A DNA stretch of 64,000 bases from Thalassotalea sp. G2M2-11 (GTDB taxonomy: Bacteria > Pseudomonadota > Gammaproteobacteria > Enterobacterales > Alteromonadaceae). The notes below the pieces were generated by a model that made no database searches, was not told the origin of the DNA, and was given only the letters and a program-made list of their open reading frames with translations. The stretch is from contig NZ_JADNYL010000003.1 in assembly GCF_017168195.1 (NCBI RefSeq), positions 558,001 through 622,000 on the forward strand. The letters are read 5' to 3'. Numbering within the stretch: position 1 is the first letter of the stretch; every line of letters starts with the position of its first letter. Position numbers and translations under genes: made by a program. Shown in pieces: positions 1-11,106 of this stretch.

Positions 1-21
1 TTTTCAAAGGTAAATTGATTA

Positions 22-1326
<1,305 letters not shown>

Positions 1327-1728
1327 TTACTTACTAAAAAAAGTTACTAAATAAATGCCAATACCCGCTGCAAATACACATAAGCTAACGTTTAACATAA
1401 CATTTATTAAAGCTTTGAATAATTCACCTTGTTGCATTAATAGCAGCGTGTCGAGTGAAAAAGTAGAAAAGGTGGTAAATGCACCCAAAAAACCAATACC
1501 TATCAAAGTTCGGTATACGCTCACTTCGATAACACCCTGCTCAATTAAGCCGTATAATGTTCCCATTATCAATGAGCCGGAAATATTAACCGCCAACGTC
1601 GCAAAAGGGAAACCTTTTCCAAGGTAATTTAAGATTAATTGCGAAAAATAAAAACGTAAGCTAGCACCACAGGCGCCACCAATGGCGACAAATGCGTACA
1701 GCGTAAAATTACTTATGGGATGAGTCAT
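1327..1728 (-). CDS. crcB: Fluoride channel CrcB/FluC
   Basis: Small inner-membrane fluoride exporter that works as an antiparallel dimer. The protein has 133 aa and four hydrophobic segments. Family signatures are visible: [10 protein letters not shown] in the first helix region and TFSTFSLDT in the third, which carries the phenylalanines and threonines lining the fluoride path. Its start overlaps the 3' end of rarA by 20 bp, so translation is probably coupled. I saw no fluoride riboswitch in front of it, which fits its position inside an operon. Confidence 0.95.
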   Translation of the reverse strand: MTHPISNFTLYAFVAIGGACGASLRFYFSQLILNYLGKGFPFATLAVNISGSLIMGTLYGLIEQGVIEVSVYRTLIGIGFLGAFTTFSTFSLDTLLLMQQGELFKALINVMLNVSLCVFAAGIGIYLVTFFSK

Positions 1729-3076
1729 ATCGATGTATTTCTGCTGATTGATTTAATTGATCTAAAAATTCACGCTTTTGCTTTAGTTGCTTCTCTAACC
1801 CTCTATCCGTTGGATGATACAAACTCGTACCTACTAATGGTTCAGGAAAATAATGCTCACCAGCGGCAAAGGCATTGGGTTCATCGTGGGCGTAACGATA
1901 TTCTGCGCCATGACCAAGTGATTTTGTTAATTGGCTAGTGGCATTTTTTAGGTGTAATGGCACATCAATATCCGCGGTTTCTTTTGCTAATTGTAAGGCT
2001 TGCTTAAAAGCCGTATAGACGGCATTGCTTTTTGGCGCTAACGCCATATAAACGGTAGCTTGTGCAATGGCTCGTTCACCTTCACTTGGCCCAACACGAT
2101 GAAAAGTATCCCATGCATTAACGGCTAATTGCATTGCCCTAGGGTCAGCATTACCAATATCTTCACTGGCAATGGCTAATAAACGTCTAGCCACATATAA
2201 AGCATCACCGCCACCGGTAAGGATCCGCGCATACCAATAAAGAGCTGCATCAGGATCTGAGCCACGCACTGACTTGTGAAAAGCACTAATTAAATCATAA
2301 AAGGCATCGCCACCTTTGTCATACATGGCAATTTTATCACCTGCCACTTGCTTGATGAGCTCTGTCGTAATAACAACGTGCTCATTGTGCTCACTGATCA
2401 AATCAAGACAGTTTTCTAATAAATTTAATAATCGTCTAGCGTCACCATCAGCTAGCGCGATTAATGCATGCTCAGCATGCTCAGCAAAATCGACCGTTTG
2501 TTTTTTCTGCTCAACTAAGTATTGAACTGCATTACCGAGCACTAATTTAAGATCTTCAGCTTGCAGTTTTGTTAAGGTGTATACTCTCGCGCGAGACAAT
2601 ATTGCCTGATTTAATTCAAACGCAGGATTTTCAGTGGTTGCGCCGATAAAAATAATGGTGCCATCTTCAATATGTGGTAAAAATGCATCTTGCTGGCTTT
2701 TATTAAATCGATGAACTTCATCTACAAAGAGCACCGTTCGGCGCTGCTGATGAATAGCACGCTCTTTGGCATTACTGATTGCTTGTCTAATATCTTTAAT
2801 ACCTGATGTCACTGCTGAAACTCGTTCGATTTCAGCGTTTGCGTGACTTGCAATAATTTCTGCTAAGGTCGTTTTTCCGGTACCTGGAGGCCCCCAAAAG
2901 ATCACCGAGTGGCATTTACCTTGCTCTATTGCTTGTGTTAACGGCATATCAGGCGCCAAAATATGTTGCTGACCAACATATTCATTCAGTGTTTTGGGCC
3001 TCAGTTGTGCGGCTAACGGTAAAAATGCATGATTATCATCAAACGTTAACGCTAATTCTTGGTTAGCGCTGGTCAT
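1709..3076 (-). CDS. rarA: Replication-associated recombination ATPase RarA
   Basis: AAA+ ATPase of the RarA/MgsA/WRNIP1 family that acts at stalled replication forks and is related to the clamp loader. The protein is 455 aa. Walker A is [12 protein letters not shown] near residue 62 and Walker B is [16 protein letters not shown] near residue 115. The C-terminal half holds the tetramerisation domain ([21 protein letters not shown]). The gene overlaps lolA upstream by 14 bp and crcB downstream by 20 bp, indicating one tight operon. Confidence 0.97.
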   Translation of the reverse strand: MTSANQELALTFDDNHAFLPLAAQLRPKTLNEYVGQQHILAPDMPLTQAIEQGKCHSVIFWGPPGTGKTTLAEIIASHANAEIERVSAVTSGIKDIRQAISNAKERAIHQQRRTVLFVDEVHRFNKSQQDAFLPHIEDGTIIFIGATTENPAFELNQAILSRARVYTLTKLQAEDLKLVLGNAVQYLVEQKKQTVDFAEHAEHALIALADGDARRLLNLLENCLDLISEHNEHVVITTELIKQVAGDKIAMYDKGGDAFYDLISAFHKSVRGSDPDAALYWYARILTGGGDALYVARRLLAIASEDIGNADPRAMQLAVNAWDTFHRVGPSEGERAIAQATVYMALAPKSNAVYTAFKQALQLAKETADIDVPLHLKNATSQLTKSLGHGAEYRYAHDEPNAFAAGEHYFPEPLVGTSLYHPTDRGLEKQLKQKREFLDQLNQSAEIHRYDSSHK

Positions 3077-3734
3077 CTAAATACGTACCTTCAGGTATAG
3101 TAAAATGAAACAACTCTTCATCAATGGCTGTCTTGCTATCAAGATTTTCCAGACTCACAATACTTGTTTGTCCGGTAGAGTCTAAGATCTCCAGTTGTGA
3201 CAATATTGCAGAGCCTTGCTTAAACGTTAAGGTTAATTGTGCTACTCGGCTATTTAAATCGCGACTTTTAATAACATATTTATTGGACTGTTCTTGAGTA
3301 ATCGCATATTGCTGCCAAAGTAACTCATCGGTTGAAGTTAACAATAAAATTGGTGTGTTTGCGATAGATGCATCAACCGTATAGACACTCACTTGTTCAA
3401 CAAAGGGATCATAGAACCACAAACTATCACCATCTGAAACTATTAATGATGGATCCGGCTGTGTCGTCTGCCAATAAACTAAATTAGGTTTTTTTACAAT
3501 CAATTTGCCTTGGCTTTGTTGTAATTTACTGCCCTGCTCATCGAATACTTGTTGAGAAAAATCAGCAGAGAAAAAAGATGTTTTTGCCAGCTGAGTCATT
3601 AACTGAGCTTTAGCATCGGTAACTTGCTCAGCAGATGATTCAACCACAGTAGCAGTAGTGCTGGTATCAGCAAAACTGACAAACGATTGTAGAGCTAACG
3701 AGAAAATAAAACTTGAAGTGATAAGAGAGCGCAT
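3063..3734 (-). CDS. lolA: Periplasmic lipoprotein carrier LolA
   Basis: Carries outer-membrane lipoproteins from the LolCDE transporter to LolB across the periplasm. The 223 aa product starts with a clear signal peptide ([19 protein letters not shown], cleavage after about residue 22). An acidic, Ser/Thr-rich stretch of about 20 residues follows and is longer than usual. The core LolA fold shows motifs such as [20 protein letters not shown] and [15 protein letters not shown]. It sits between ftsK and rarA, as in most gammaproteobacteria. Confidence 0.96.
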   Translation of the reverse strand: MRSLITSSFIFSLALQSFVSFADTSTTATVVESSAEQVTDAKAQLMTQLAKTSFFSADFSQQVFDEQGSKLQQSQGKLIVKKPNLVYWQTTQPDPSLIVSDGDSLWFYDPFVEQVSVYTVDASIANTPILLLTSTDELLWQQYAITQEQSNKYVIKSRDLNSRVAQLTLTFKQGSAILSQLEILDSTGQTSIVSLENLDSKTAIDEELFHFTIPEGTYLDDQR

Positions 3735-3737
3735 TTA

Positions 3738-6242
3738 TTAATCCTTTATCGGTGGTGGTGCTAAAACTTCACGAGCACCATTTTGCCCAGGACTACTGAC
3801 AACCCCCTGAGATTGCATGTCTTCAACAATACGGGCAGCACGATTATAACCAATTCTAAATTTACGTTGAATACTAGAAATAGACACTCGACGTGTTTCA
3901 GTCACAAATGCTAATGCTTCATCGTATAATGTATCTAACTCATTATCACCGCCTTCAGCAAGTTCACTCGGTAATAACACATCTTGATCGGTATCACCGG
4001 TTAATATGTCATCAATATAGGCCGGTTCACCACGTGATTTCCAGTCTTTGACCACCGCATGAACTTCATCATCATTGACAAAAGCACCGTGAACACGAGT
4101 AGCAACAGCTTCGCCCGGTGCTAAGTAAAACATATCCCCCATACCAAGTAACTGTTCGGCACCTTGTTGGTCAAGGATGATACGAGACTCCATTCGAGAC
4201 TGCACTCTAAGTGCCATTCGCGTTGGAATATTCGCTTTGATTAAACCAGTGATAACATCGGCTGAAGGACGTTGTGTCGCCAGAATTAAATGCATACCGG
4301 CAGCACGTGCTTTTTGAGCTATGCGAGCAATAAGCTCCTCGACTTTTTTACCCGCAACCATCATCATATCGGCAAATTCATCAACAAGAATAACGATAGA
4401 CGGTAATTTTTCTAATAATGGTGGCGTTTGACTAAAGGCATCTGTCGGCTGCCACAACGGGTCAATCAGAGGCTCACCAGCTTCGATAGCTTTGGTAACT
4501 TTGTCATTAAAGCCCCTTAAGTTACGAACACCTAGAGCTGACATTAACTTATAGCGACGTTCCATCTCACCAACACACCAACGCAGTGCATTCGCTGCTT
4601 CTTTCATATCGGTGACAACTTCAGATAATAAATGTGGAATACCGTTATACACAGAGAGCTCTACTTGCTTAGGATCAATCATGATCATTCGCACGTCTTC
4701 CGGAGTCGATTTATACAAGATACTGACAATCATAGTATTCACAGCCACAGATTTACCTGAACCTGTAGTACCAGCAACCAGTAAATGTGGCATTTTTGCC
4801 AGGTCTGTGATCACAGGCTTGCCTGAAATATCACTTCCTATCGCCATTGCTAATTTAGACGAGGAGTCTTCAAAGCGTTTATCGGATATCACATCGGTAA
4901 AGAAAACTGTTTCACGAAATTTGTTTGGTAATTCAATGCCTATGACTGATTTTCCTTCGATAACTTCAACCACACGGACACTTTTAGCAGACATTGAACG
5001 CGCAATATCTTGTGAAAGACCACTGACTTTACTTGCCTTTACCCCGGGTGCTAAGTCTAACTCAAAACGAGTGATCACTGGCCCTGGGAAAACGTCAACC
5101 ACCTCTGCTTTAACGCCAAACTCGGCTAATTTTTCTTCAACCAAGCGACTAATTTGTTCGAGCTCTTTGGCATCAATTGGGTTTTCAGAACGATTTGGCT
5201 TATCCAGTAAATCTAAAGATGGCATACCAAGAAACTCGTCATCTGCTGGCTTCGCTTGTGATCCGGCCGTTTCACTCGGTTGTTCATCAACCATAATTGG
5301 TTCAACACGTTCAAATGCGGCAACAATTTCATCATCACTGACATGCTCTTGAACATTGATGGCTAACGGCTCCCCCATTAACTCATCGATATCGACAAAC
5401 GGTTCTATTTGTTCATTTTTCTCAAACGAGACATCATCTTTACTTTCGGCAAAGGTACTGTCTGACTCATCATTGGTGATCTCATCTAAATTGGCGTGAA
5501 AATCAACTTCTTGATTGTTATTGTCGACAGCTTTGGTAGTAGTTGTGTTATCAAGTCGCTCCAATGAATCATTATTTTTATGATCGGTCAACGTATCTTG
5601 TTGTGGGTGAGCACTGAATTTTTCCGATAACAAACGCGGTAATTGAATTAACCATAGCGTGAATGAAATAGCGAAAGCACCTATTGCATCGATCAATTTT
5701 AATAAAGAAACGCCAGTTAATAACACAAAACCTGTGCTGATCAGCATTAAAAATAATAAGGTACTACCGACAAAAGAAAGGTATGGTAAAACACTGTCGC
5801 TTAGGATATCACCTAATATACCACCAGCAGAAAAATAGAAAAAATCGTCAAAGTTCATACTGGCAATCGAAGTGATACCAATATAGAACATAATAAAGCC
5901 GATGAACTTTAACCCTAAAGTAAGGTAATCTAGCTGGATTAAACGGTAATATTTTTGAAAAAGTAACCAACCTAAAATCGCAATAACGAATGGTAAGCTA
6001 TAGGCAATGATGCCAAAGACATTTAATAATAAATCGGATAAATAAGCCCCGACAGCACCACCTAAGTTACGAATATTTGATTGATAACCAGTTTGCGACC
6101 AGCCAGGATCAGCGGGATCAAAACTGAATAATGCCATCATCAAATAAAGGGCAAAAACACAAGATACCAGCAGGCCAGCCTCTAATAATCGCTGTATACC
6201 ATTTAATTTAGTTGAATCTGTAGACAATCTAAAAACCATCAA
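3738..6242 (-). CDS. ftsK: DNA translocase FtsK
   Basis: Septum-anchored DNA pump that clears chromosome ends and activates XerCD at dif. The 834 aa protein has about four transmembrane helices in residues 20-210. An acidic low-complexity linker of about 150 residues follows, much shorter than in E. coli (1329 aa total). The motor has Walker A (VAGTTGSGKSVAVN) and Walker B (PSIVILVDEFADMM). The C-terminal gamma winged helix (SISSIQRKFRIGYNRAARI) reads KOPS sequences. It is three bases upstream of lolA and downstream of lrp, the conserved arrangement. Confidence 0.98.
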   Translation of the reverse strand: MMVFRLSTDSTKLNGIQRLLEAGLLVSCVFALYLMMALFSFDPADPGWSQTGYQSNIRNLGGAVGAYLSDLLLNVFGIIAYSLPFVIAILGWLLFQKYYRLIQLDYLTLGLKFIGFIMFYIGITSIASMNFDDFFYFSAGGILGDILSDSVLPYLSFVGSTLLFLMLISTGFVLLTGVSLLKLIDAIGAFAISFTLWLIQLPRLLSEKFSAHPQQDTLTDHKNNDSLERLDNTTTTKAVDNNNQEVDFHANLDEITNDESDSTFAESKDDVSFEKNEQIEPFVDIDELMGEPLAINVQEHVSDDEIVAAFERVEPIMVDEQPSETAGSQAKPADDEFLGMPSLDLLDKPNRSENPIDAKELEQISRLVEEKLAEFGVKAEVVDVFPGPVITRFELDLAPGVKASKVSGLSQDIARSMSAKSVRVVEVIEGKSVIGIELPNKFRETVFFTDVISDKRFEDSSSKLAMAIGSDISGKPVITDLAKMPHLLVAGTTGSGKSVAVNTMIVSILYKSTPEDVRMIMIDPKQVELSVYNGIPHLLSEVVTDMKEAANALRWCVGEMERRYKLMSALGVRNLRGFNDKVTKAIEAGEPLIDPLWQPTDAFSQTPPLLEKLPSIVILVDEFADMMMVAGKKVEELIARIAQKARAAGMHLILATQRPSADVITGLIKANIPTRMALRVQSRMESRIILDQQGAEQLLGMGDMFYLAPGEAVATRVHGAFVNDDEVHAVVKDWKSRGEPAYIDDILTGDTDQDVLLPSELAEGGDNELDTLYDEALAFVTETRRVSISSIQRKFRIGYNRAARIVEDMQSQGVVSSPGQNGAREVLAPPPIKD

Positions 6243-6328
6243 TAGCTATTGTTGTTATATACAGTAAAATAACAAACAATTGCATTGAGATAAACGCTTT
6301 AATCAATGTTAGCGAAATATAAGGCGAA

Positions 6329-6811
6329 TTAACGTTTGATCGGTAAAATATTAGACGATTTCACCTCTTCCATCACCACATAAGTACGACTTTCACTAAC
6401 TGCAGGAAGGCGCAGTAAGGTATCGCCAAGTAATTCACGATAAGCCTTCATATCTGAAACCCGCGTTTTCAGCAAAAAATCAAAATTCCCCGACACCAAA
6501 TGGCATTCCTGTATTACATCCAAGGTGTGCACCGCTTTTGCAAAATCATCAAAAACATCAGGACTCGTTTTCGTTAAGGTTATTTCAACTATGACTAATA
6601 AAGCACAATCTAACTTGTGCGGGTTCAAAATCGCTTGATAACCAGTAATATATTTATCTTTTTCTAAACGTTTGACCCGCTCTAAACAGGGTGTAGGACT
6701 TAAACCTACGCGTTTTGATAATTCGACATTAGATAATCGGCCATCTTTTTGTAATTCAGCTAAAATATTCTTATCAATACGATCTATGTTCTTTTTACCT
6801 AGAGGCTTCAT
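6329..6811 (-). CDS. lrp: Leucine-responsive regulator Lrp
   Basis: Global Lrp/AsnC transcription factor, 160 aa (E. coli Lrp is 164). The N-terminal winged HTH covers residues about 10-60 (LSNVELSKRVGLSPTPCLER). The C-terminal RAM ligand-binding and oligomerisation domain follows (ECHLVSGNFDFLLKTRV, PAVSESRTYVVMEEVK). It is transcribed away from ald, an arrangement often seen when an Lrp-type protein controls the dehydrogenase. The ftsK-adjacent position and high similarity to true Lrp argue that this is global Lrp rather than a dedicated AldR. Confidence 0.93.
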   Translation of the reverse strand: MKPLGKKNIDRIDKNILAELQKDGRLSNVELSKRVGLSPTPCLERVKRLEKDKYITGYQAILNPHKLDCALLVIVEITLTKTSPDVFDDFAKAVHTLDVIQECHLVSGNFDFLLKTRVSDMKAYRELLGDTLLRLPAVSESRTYVVMEEVKSSNILPIKR

Positions 6812-6850
6812 TTATTATCATCCGAAAAATAGCAAAAAATCAGTTTAATA

Positions 6851-6875
6851 TATCGTAAATAATAAATATACGATA
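6851..6875. promoter_or_regulatory. Inverted repeat in the lrp-ald divergent promoter region
   Basis: TATCGTA and TACGATA form perfect 7 bp arms with an 11 bp AT-only spacer, midway between the lrp and ald starts. It is a candidate operator for one or both genes. It does not closely match the classic Lrp consensus, so the protein that binds it is unknown. Confidence 0.3.
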
Positions 6876-6943
6876 GGTTATTCTTTATAAATGACACTAT
6901 ACTAGCCACAAATATTACAACTCACATTTGATAGAGAAAACAT

Positions 6944-8065
6944 ATGATTATTGGTGTACCTAAAGAGATTAAAAATCACGAATACCGTATTGGCTTAACA
7001 CCAGCTGGTGTAAAAGAGTTTGTTGTGAACGGTCATGAAGTTATTGTTGAACATAATGGCGGCGCGGCAATTGGTTTTGATAACGAGCAATATGTTGCTG
7101 CAGGTGCCAAAATCATTGAAACAGCAGCTGAAATCTTTGCAACCGCTGACATGATCATTAAGGTGAAAGAACCTCAGCCTGTCGAATGTAAGATGCTTCG
7201 TCCAAATCAAATTTTATTTACTTATTTACACTTAGCACCAGATCCAAAACAAACAAAATTGCTTGTTGCTTCAGGTTCTACATGTATTGCATACGAAACG
7301 GTTACAGGCCCTACTGGTGGTTTACCGTTATTAGCCCCGATGTCAGAAGTTGCTGGTCGTATGTCGATTCAAGCTGGCGCACATGCCTTAGAAAAAGCGC
7401 AAGGTGGCTTAGGCGCCTTATTAGGTGGTGTACCTGGAGTAGCACCAGCTAAAGTATTAATTGTTGGTGGTGGTGTTGTTGGTACTCAAGCTGCCCGTAT
7501 GGCTGTAGGCATGGGGGCTGATGTGACAATTTTAGATCGTTCTCTTCCTCGTTTGCGTCAACTGGACACAGAGTTCAATGGTCGCTTAAAAACGGTATAT
7601 TCTACTGCAGATGCAATGGATCAATTAATTGTTGATGCTGACTTAGTGATAGGTGCTGTGCTCATCCCTGGTGCTGCTGCACCAAAATTAGTAACAAAAG
7701 AACATATCAAATCAATGAAAAAAGGTGCTGTTGTCGTTGATGTTGCGATTGACCAAGGTGGATGTTTTGCCACATCTAAAGCAACCACGCACCAAGAACC
7801 TACCTATATCGTCGATGATGTTGTTCATTACTGTGTTGCCAACATGCCTGGTGGTGTAGCGCGTACATCGACAATCGCATTAACGAACGCAACGCTACCA
7901 TTTGCCTTAACGCTTGCCAACAAAGGCGCGAAACAAGCAATGTTAGACGATGAGCACTTAATGAATGGCTTGAATGTATTAGGTGGTAAAATTACGTACC
8001 TACCCGTTGCACAAGACTTAGGCTATGACTATGTACCGGCAAAAGAAGCTATCGCGACTCTATAA
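6944..8065 (+). CDS. ald: Alanine dehydrogenase
   Basis: NAD-dependent enzyme that interconverts L-alanine and pyruvate plus ammonia. The protein is 373 aa, the usual length. It opens with MIIGVPKEIKNHEYRIG, the family signature holding the substrate-binding Arg. The catalytic His lies in FTYLHLAPD, and the NAD-binding Rossmann loop is VLIVGGGVVGTQAARMA. It is divergent from lrp. In E. coli, lrp is followed directly by trxB, so ald is an insertion into that conserved neighbourhood here. Two hairpins follow the stop. Confidence 0.97.
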   Translation: MIIGVPKEIKNHEYRIGLTPAGVKEFVVNGHEVIVEHNGGAAIGFDNEQYVAAGAKIIETAAEIFATADMIIKVKEPQPVECKMLRPNQILFTYLHLAPDPKQTKLLVASGSTCIAYETVTGPTGGLPLLAPMSEVAGRMSIQAGAHALEKAQGGLGALLGGVPGVAPAKVLIVGGGVVGTQAARMAVGMGADVTILDRSLPRLRQLDTEFNGRLKTVYSTADAMDQLIVDADLVIGAVLIPGAAAPKLVTKEHIKSMKKGAVVVDVAIDQGGCFATSKATTHQEPTYIVDDVVHYCVANMPGGVARTSTIALTNATLPFALTLANKGAKQAMLDDEHLMNGLNVLGGKITYLPVAQDLGYDYVPAKEAIATL

Positions 8066-8092
8066 TTACGCTAATATAGCTATAGCGTAATT
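8064..8092. repeat. Inverted repeat overlapping the ald stop codon
   Basis: AATTACGCTA pairs with TAGCGTAATT (10 bp perfect arms, 9 nt loop). It has no U-run of its own and lies 12 nt before the strong ald terminator. It could protect the mRNA 3' end or simply be part of a double terminator. Confidence 0.45.
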
Positions 8093-8103
8093 ATTGCTAT
8101 TGT

Positions 8104-8140
8104 AAAAAAGCCGTTAATCAGATGATTAACGGCTTTTTTT
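8104..8140 (+). terminator. Rho-independent terminator of ald
   Basis: A perfect 17 bp stem (core GCCGTTAATCA / TGATTAACGGC) with a 2 nt loop, followed by a run of seven T. It starts 39 nt after the ald stop codon and separates ald from trxB. Confidence 0.93.
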
Positions 8141-8318
8141 ATAACTAAAAGCTCAAGCGCACAGATGTGATGAAAATCTATCCAGCGTACAATTAAGCGC
8201 GCACTTTTTATCTTTTGATTATATTTTTTATTGAAAAGATATTTTACCCCCTTGAGATCTTTGCTTAAAATCCCAATTAAATAAACATAAATTAATGCAT
8301 TCAAACGATTTGGAGTAA

Positions 8319-9269
<951 letters not shown>

Positions 9270-9282
9270 GGATCAATAACTA

Positions 9283-9984
9283 ATGTCTAAGGCATTACCA
9301 TGGCTAACTGCCGACTGCCTTAGTTTTCCCTCTCCCGATAGCGCGTTATCCGATCCTAACGGTTTGCTCGCTATTGGGGGTGATTTATCGGCTAAACGAT
9401 TAATTACAGCCTACCAACTGGGCATTTTCCCTTGGTTCAACCAAGGTGAACCTATTTTATGGTGGTCCCCTTCACCCAGAGCCGTGATACCTGTTGATGC
9501 GTTGTATATCAATCGCAGTTTAAAAAAAGTGATCAATAAGCAACTTTATACTGTGACGCTAAATCAGGCATTCGATCAAGTAATACATATGTGTGCTGAC
9601 GCACCATTTAGAAAAGAAGGCACTTGGATTAACCAACAGATGCTTGACGCCTATACCAACTTGCATCGTTTAGGTTACGCTCATTCGATTGAAGTGTGGC
9701 ATAATCAACAATTAGTTGGCGGCTTATATGGCGTCGCTATCAATGGCGCATTTTCGGGTGAATCTATGTTTTATATAAAAGATAATGCATCAAAAATTGC
9801 ATTAGTGGCACTGTCGAAACTTCTAAAGCCACACGCGCAGTATATTGATTGTCAAATTCTAAATCCTTTCTTAGCTGCCATGGGATGTATTGAAATTTCA
9901 CAATCAGAGTTTCAAACCGCTCATCAACAAGCTCAAAAAAAACAGCTAACCCCGTACTTTTGGCAGCCTAGGATCATTTTCTAA
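9283..9984 (+). CDS. aat: Leucyl/phenylalanyl-tRNA-protein transferase
   Basis: N-end-rule enzyme that adds Leu or Phe from aminoacyl-tRNA to proteins beginning with Arg or Lys, marking them for ClpAP through ClpS. The protein is 233 aa. Family signatures are present: DPNGLLAIGGDLS near the N-terminus, YQLGIFPWFNQGEPILWWSPSP and GGLYGVAINGAFSGESMF. It begins 13 nt after trxB. Finding aat, bpt, clpA and clpS within 5 kb places almost the whole bacterial N-degron pathway in one neighbourhood. Confidence 0.97.
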   Translation: MSKALPWLTADCLSFPSPDSALSDPNGLLAIGGDLSAKRLITAYQLGIFPWFNQGEPILWWSPSPRAVIPVDALYINRSLKKVINKQLYTVTLNQAFDQVIHMCADAPFRKEGTWINQQMLDAYTNLHRLGYAHSIEVWHNQQLVGGLYGVAINGAFSGESMFYIKDNASKIALVALSKLLKPHAQYIDCQILNPFLAAMGCIEISQSEFQTAHQQAQKKQLTPYFWQPRIIF

Positions 9985-9999
9985 GCTATAATAAACTGT

Positions 10000-10701
10000 A
10001 TGAATAAGAGTTATCAGCTAGCCATAAGCCAAAGCTTTCCATGTAACTACCTGCCTGATCAAGAGGAAAGATTGCTAATAGCAATTGATCAGGAATTACA
10101 AAGTGCTAAGCCTTATTCCTGGTTAATGTCACAAGGCTTTCGCCGAAGTGGTGATCAAATCTATCGACCCCATTGCGTCAACTGTCAAGCTTGTCAGTCA
10201 TTAAGAGTATTAGTTCAAGAATTTTTACCATCACGCAGCCAAAAACGTTTATTGAAAAAAAATCATCAGCTCACCATCACGACCCAAGATAAGTGTCAAG
10301 ACTACTATTACCCGCTTTATGAGCAATATATTAATCATGTCCATCGAGATGGCTCTATGTATCCTGCTAACTTTACGCAATATATCAACTTTATCGAATG
10401 CCAATTAACAGAGCAGTTATTTATTGAAGTATGGGATAAACAACAATTAATCAGTGTAGCCGTGACAGACGTACTTGATAATGCATTATCGGCGGTCTAC
10501 ACCTTTTACCACCCAGATTATCGAACTAAAGGGATCGGTGTTTTTTCTATTCTCAATCAAATCACAATCGCAAAAAAAATGGCAAAGGATTTTCTCTATC
10601 TGGGTTATCAAATCGACCAATGCCAAAAGATGAATTATAAGAATCGTTTCTTTCCACACCAGATTTTAACAAAAAACACCTGGTTAACCGTAAATAAATA
10701 A
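10000..10701 (+). CDS. bpt: Aspartate/glutamate leucyltransferase (Bpt/ATE family)
   Basis: N-end-rule transferase that adds Leu to proteins starting with Asp or Glu. The protein is 233 aa. The N-terminal ATE domain has the conserved cysteines (the [17 protein letters not shown] region, then CQAC). The C-terminal GNAT-like part has [19 protein letters not shown] and a late YLGYQI motif. It lies 15 nt after aat with only a weak ribosome site, suggesting coupling. E. coli lacks this gene, while Vibrio and Alteromonadales carry it beside aat. Confidence 0.95.
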   Translation: MNKSYQLAISQSFPCNYLPDQEERLLIAIDQELQSAKPYSWLMSQGFRRSGDQIYRPHCVNCQACQSLRVLVQEFLPSRSQKRLLKKNHQLTITTQDKCQDYYYPLYEQYINHVHRDGSMYPANFTQYINFIECQLTEQLFIEVWDKQQLISVAVTDVLDNALSAVYTFYHPDYRTKGIGVFSILNQITIAKKMAKDFLYLGYQIDQCQKMNYKNRFFPHQILTKNTWLTVNK

Positions 10702-10778
10702 CACTATAGCTTTACTTTAGCCGCTCATTTGGGCATTATTCGCCCAGCTTTTTATTAATGCACAAATTAGAGGTTTAA

Positions 10779-11003
<225 letters not shown>

Positions 11004-11022
11004 AAATTTATGCATAGCGAAT

Positions 11023-11056
11023 AAAAAAGCCCTACATTAACATGCAGGGCTTTTTT
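11023..11056. terminator. Bidirectional terminator between infA and clpA
   Basis: The stem core AAGCCCT / AGGGCTT is flanked by six A on the left and six T on the right, with one A-C mismatch above it and a short loop. It can stop infA on the plus strand and clpA (minus strand, ending about 50 nt away). Confidence 0.88.
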
Positions 11057-11106
11057 GTAATTGCTGACCCACCTTAAGATGGGTCAAATCCGTTAGCTAT
11101 TTGTGC

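Noticed and set aside
4612-5352. Open frame of 246 codons on the plus strand inside ftsK
   Set aside because: It is antisense to the well-conserved FtsK motor domain and its sequence is Ser/Thr-rich without any family motif; a codon-bias shadow.
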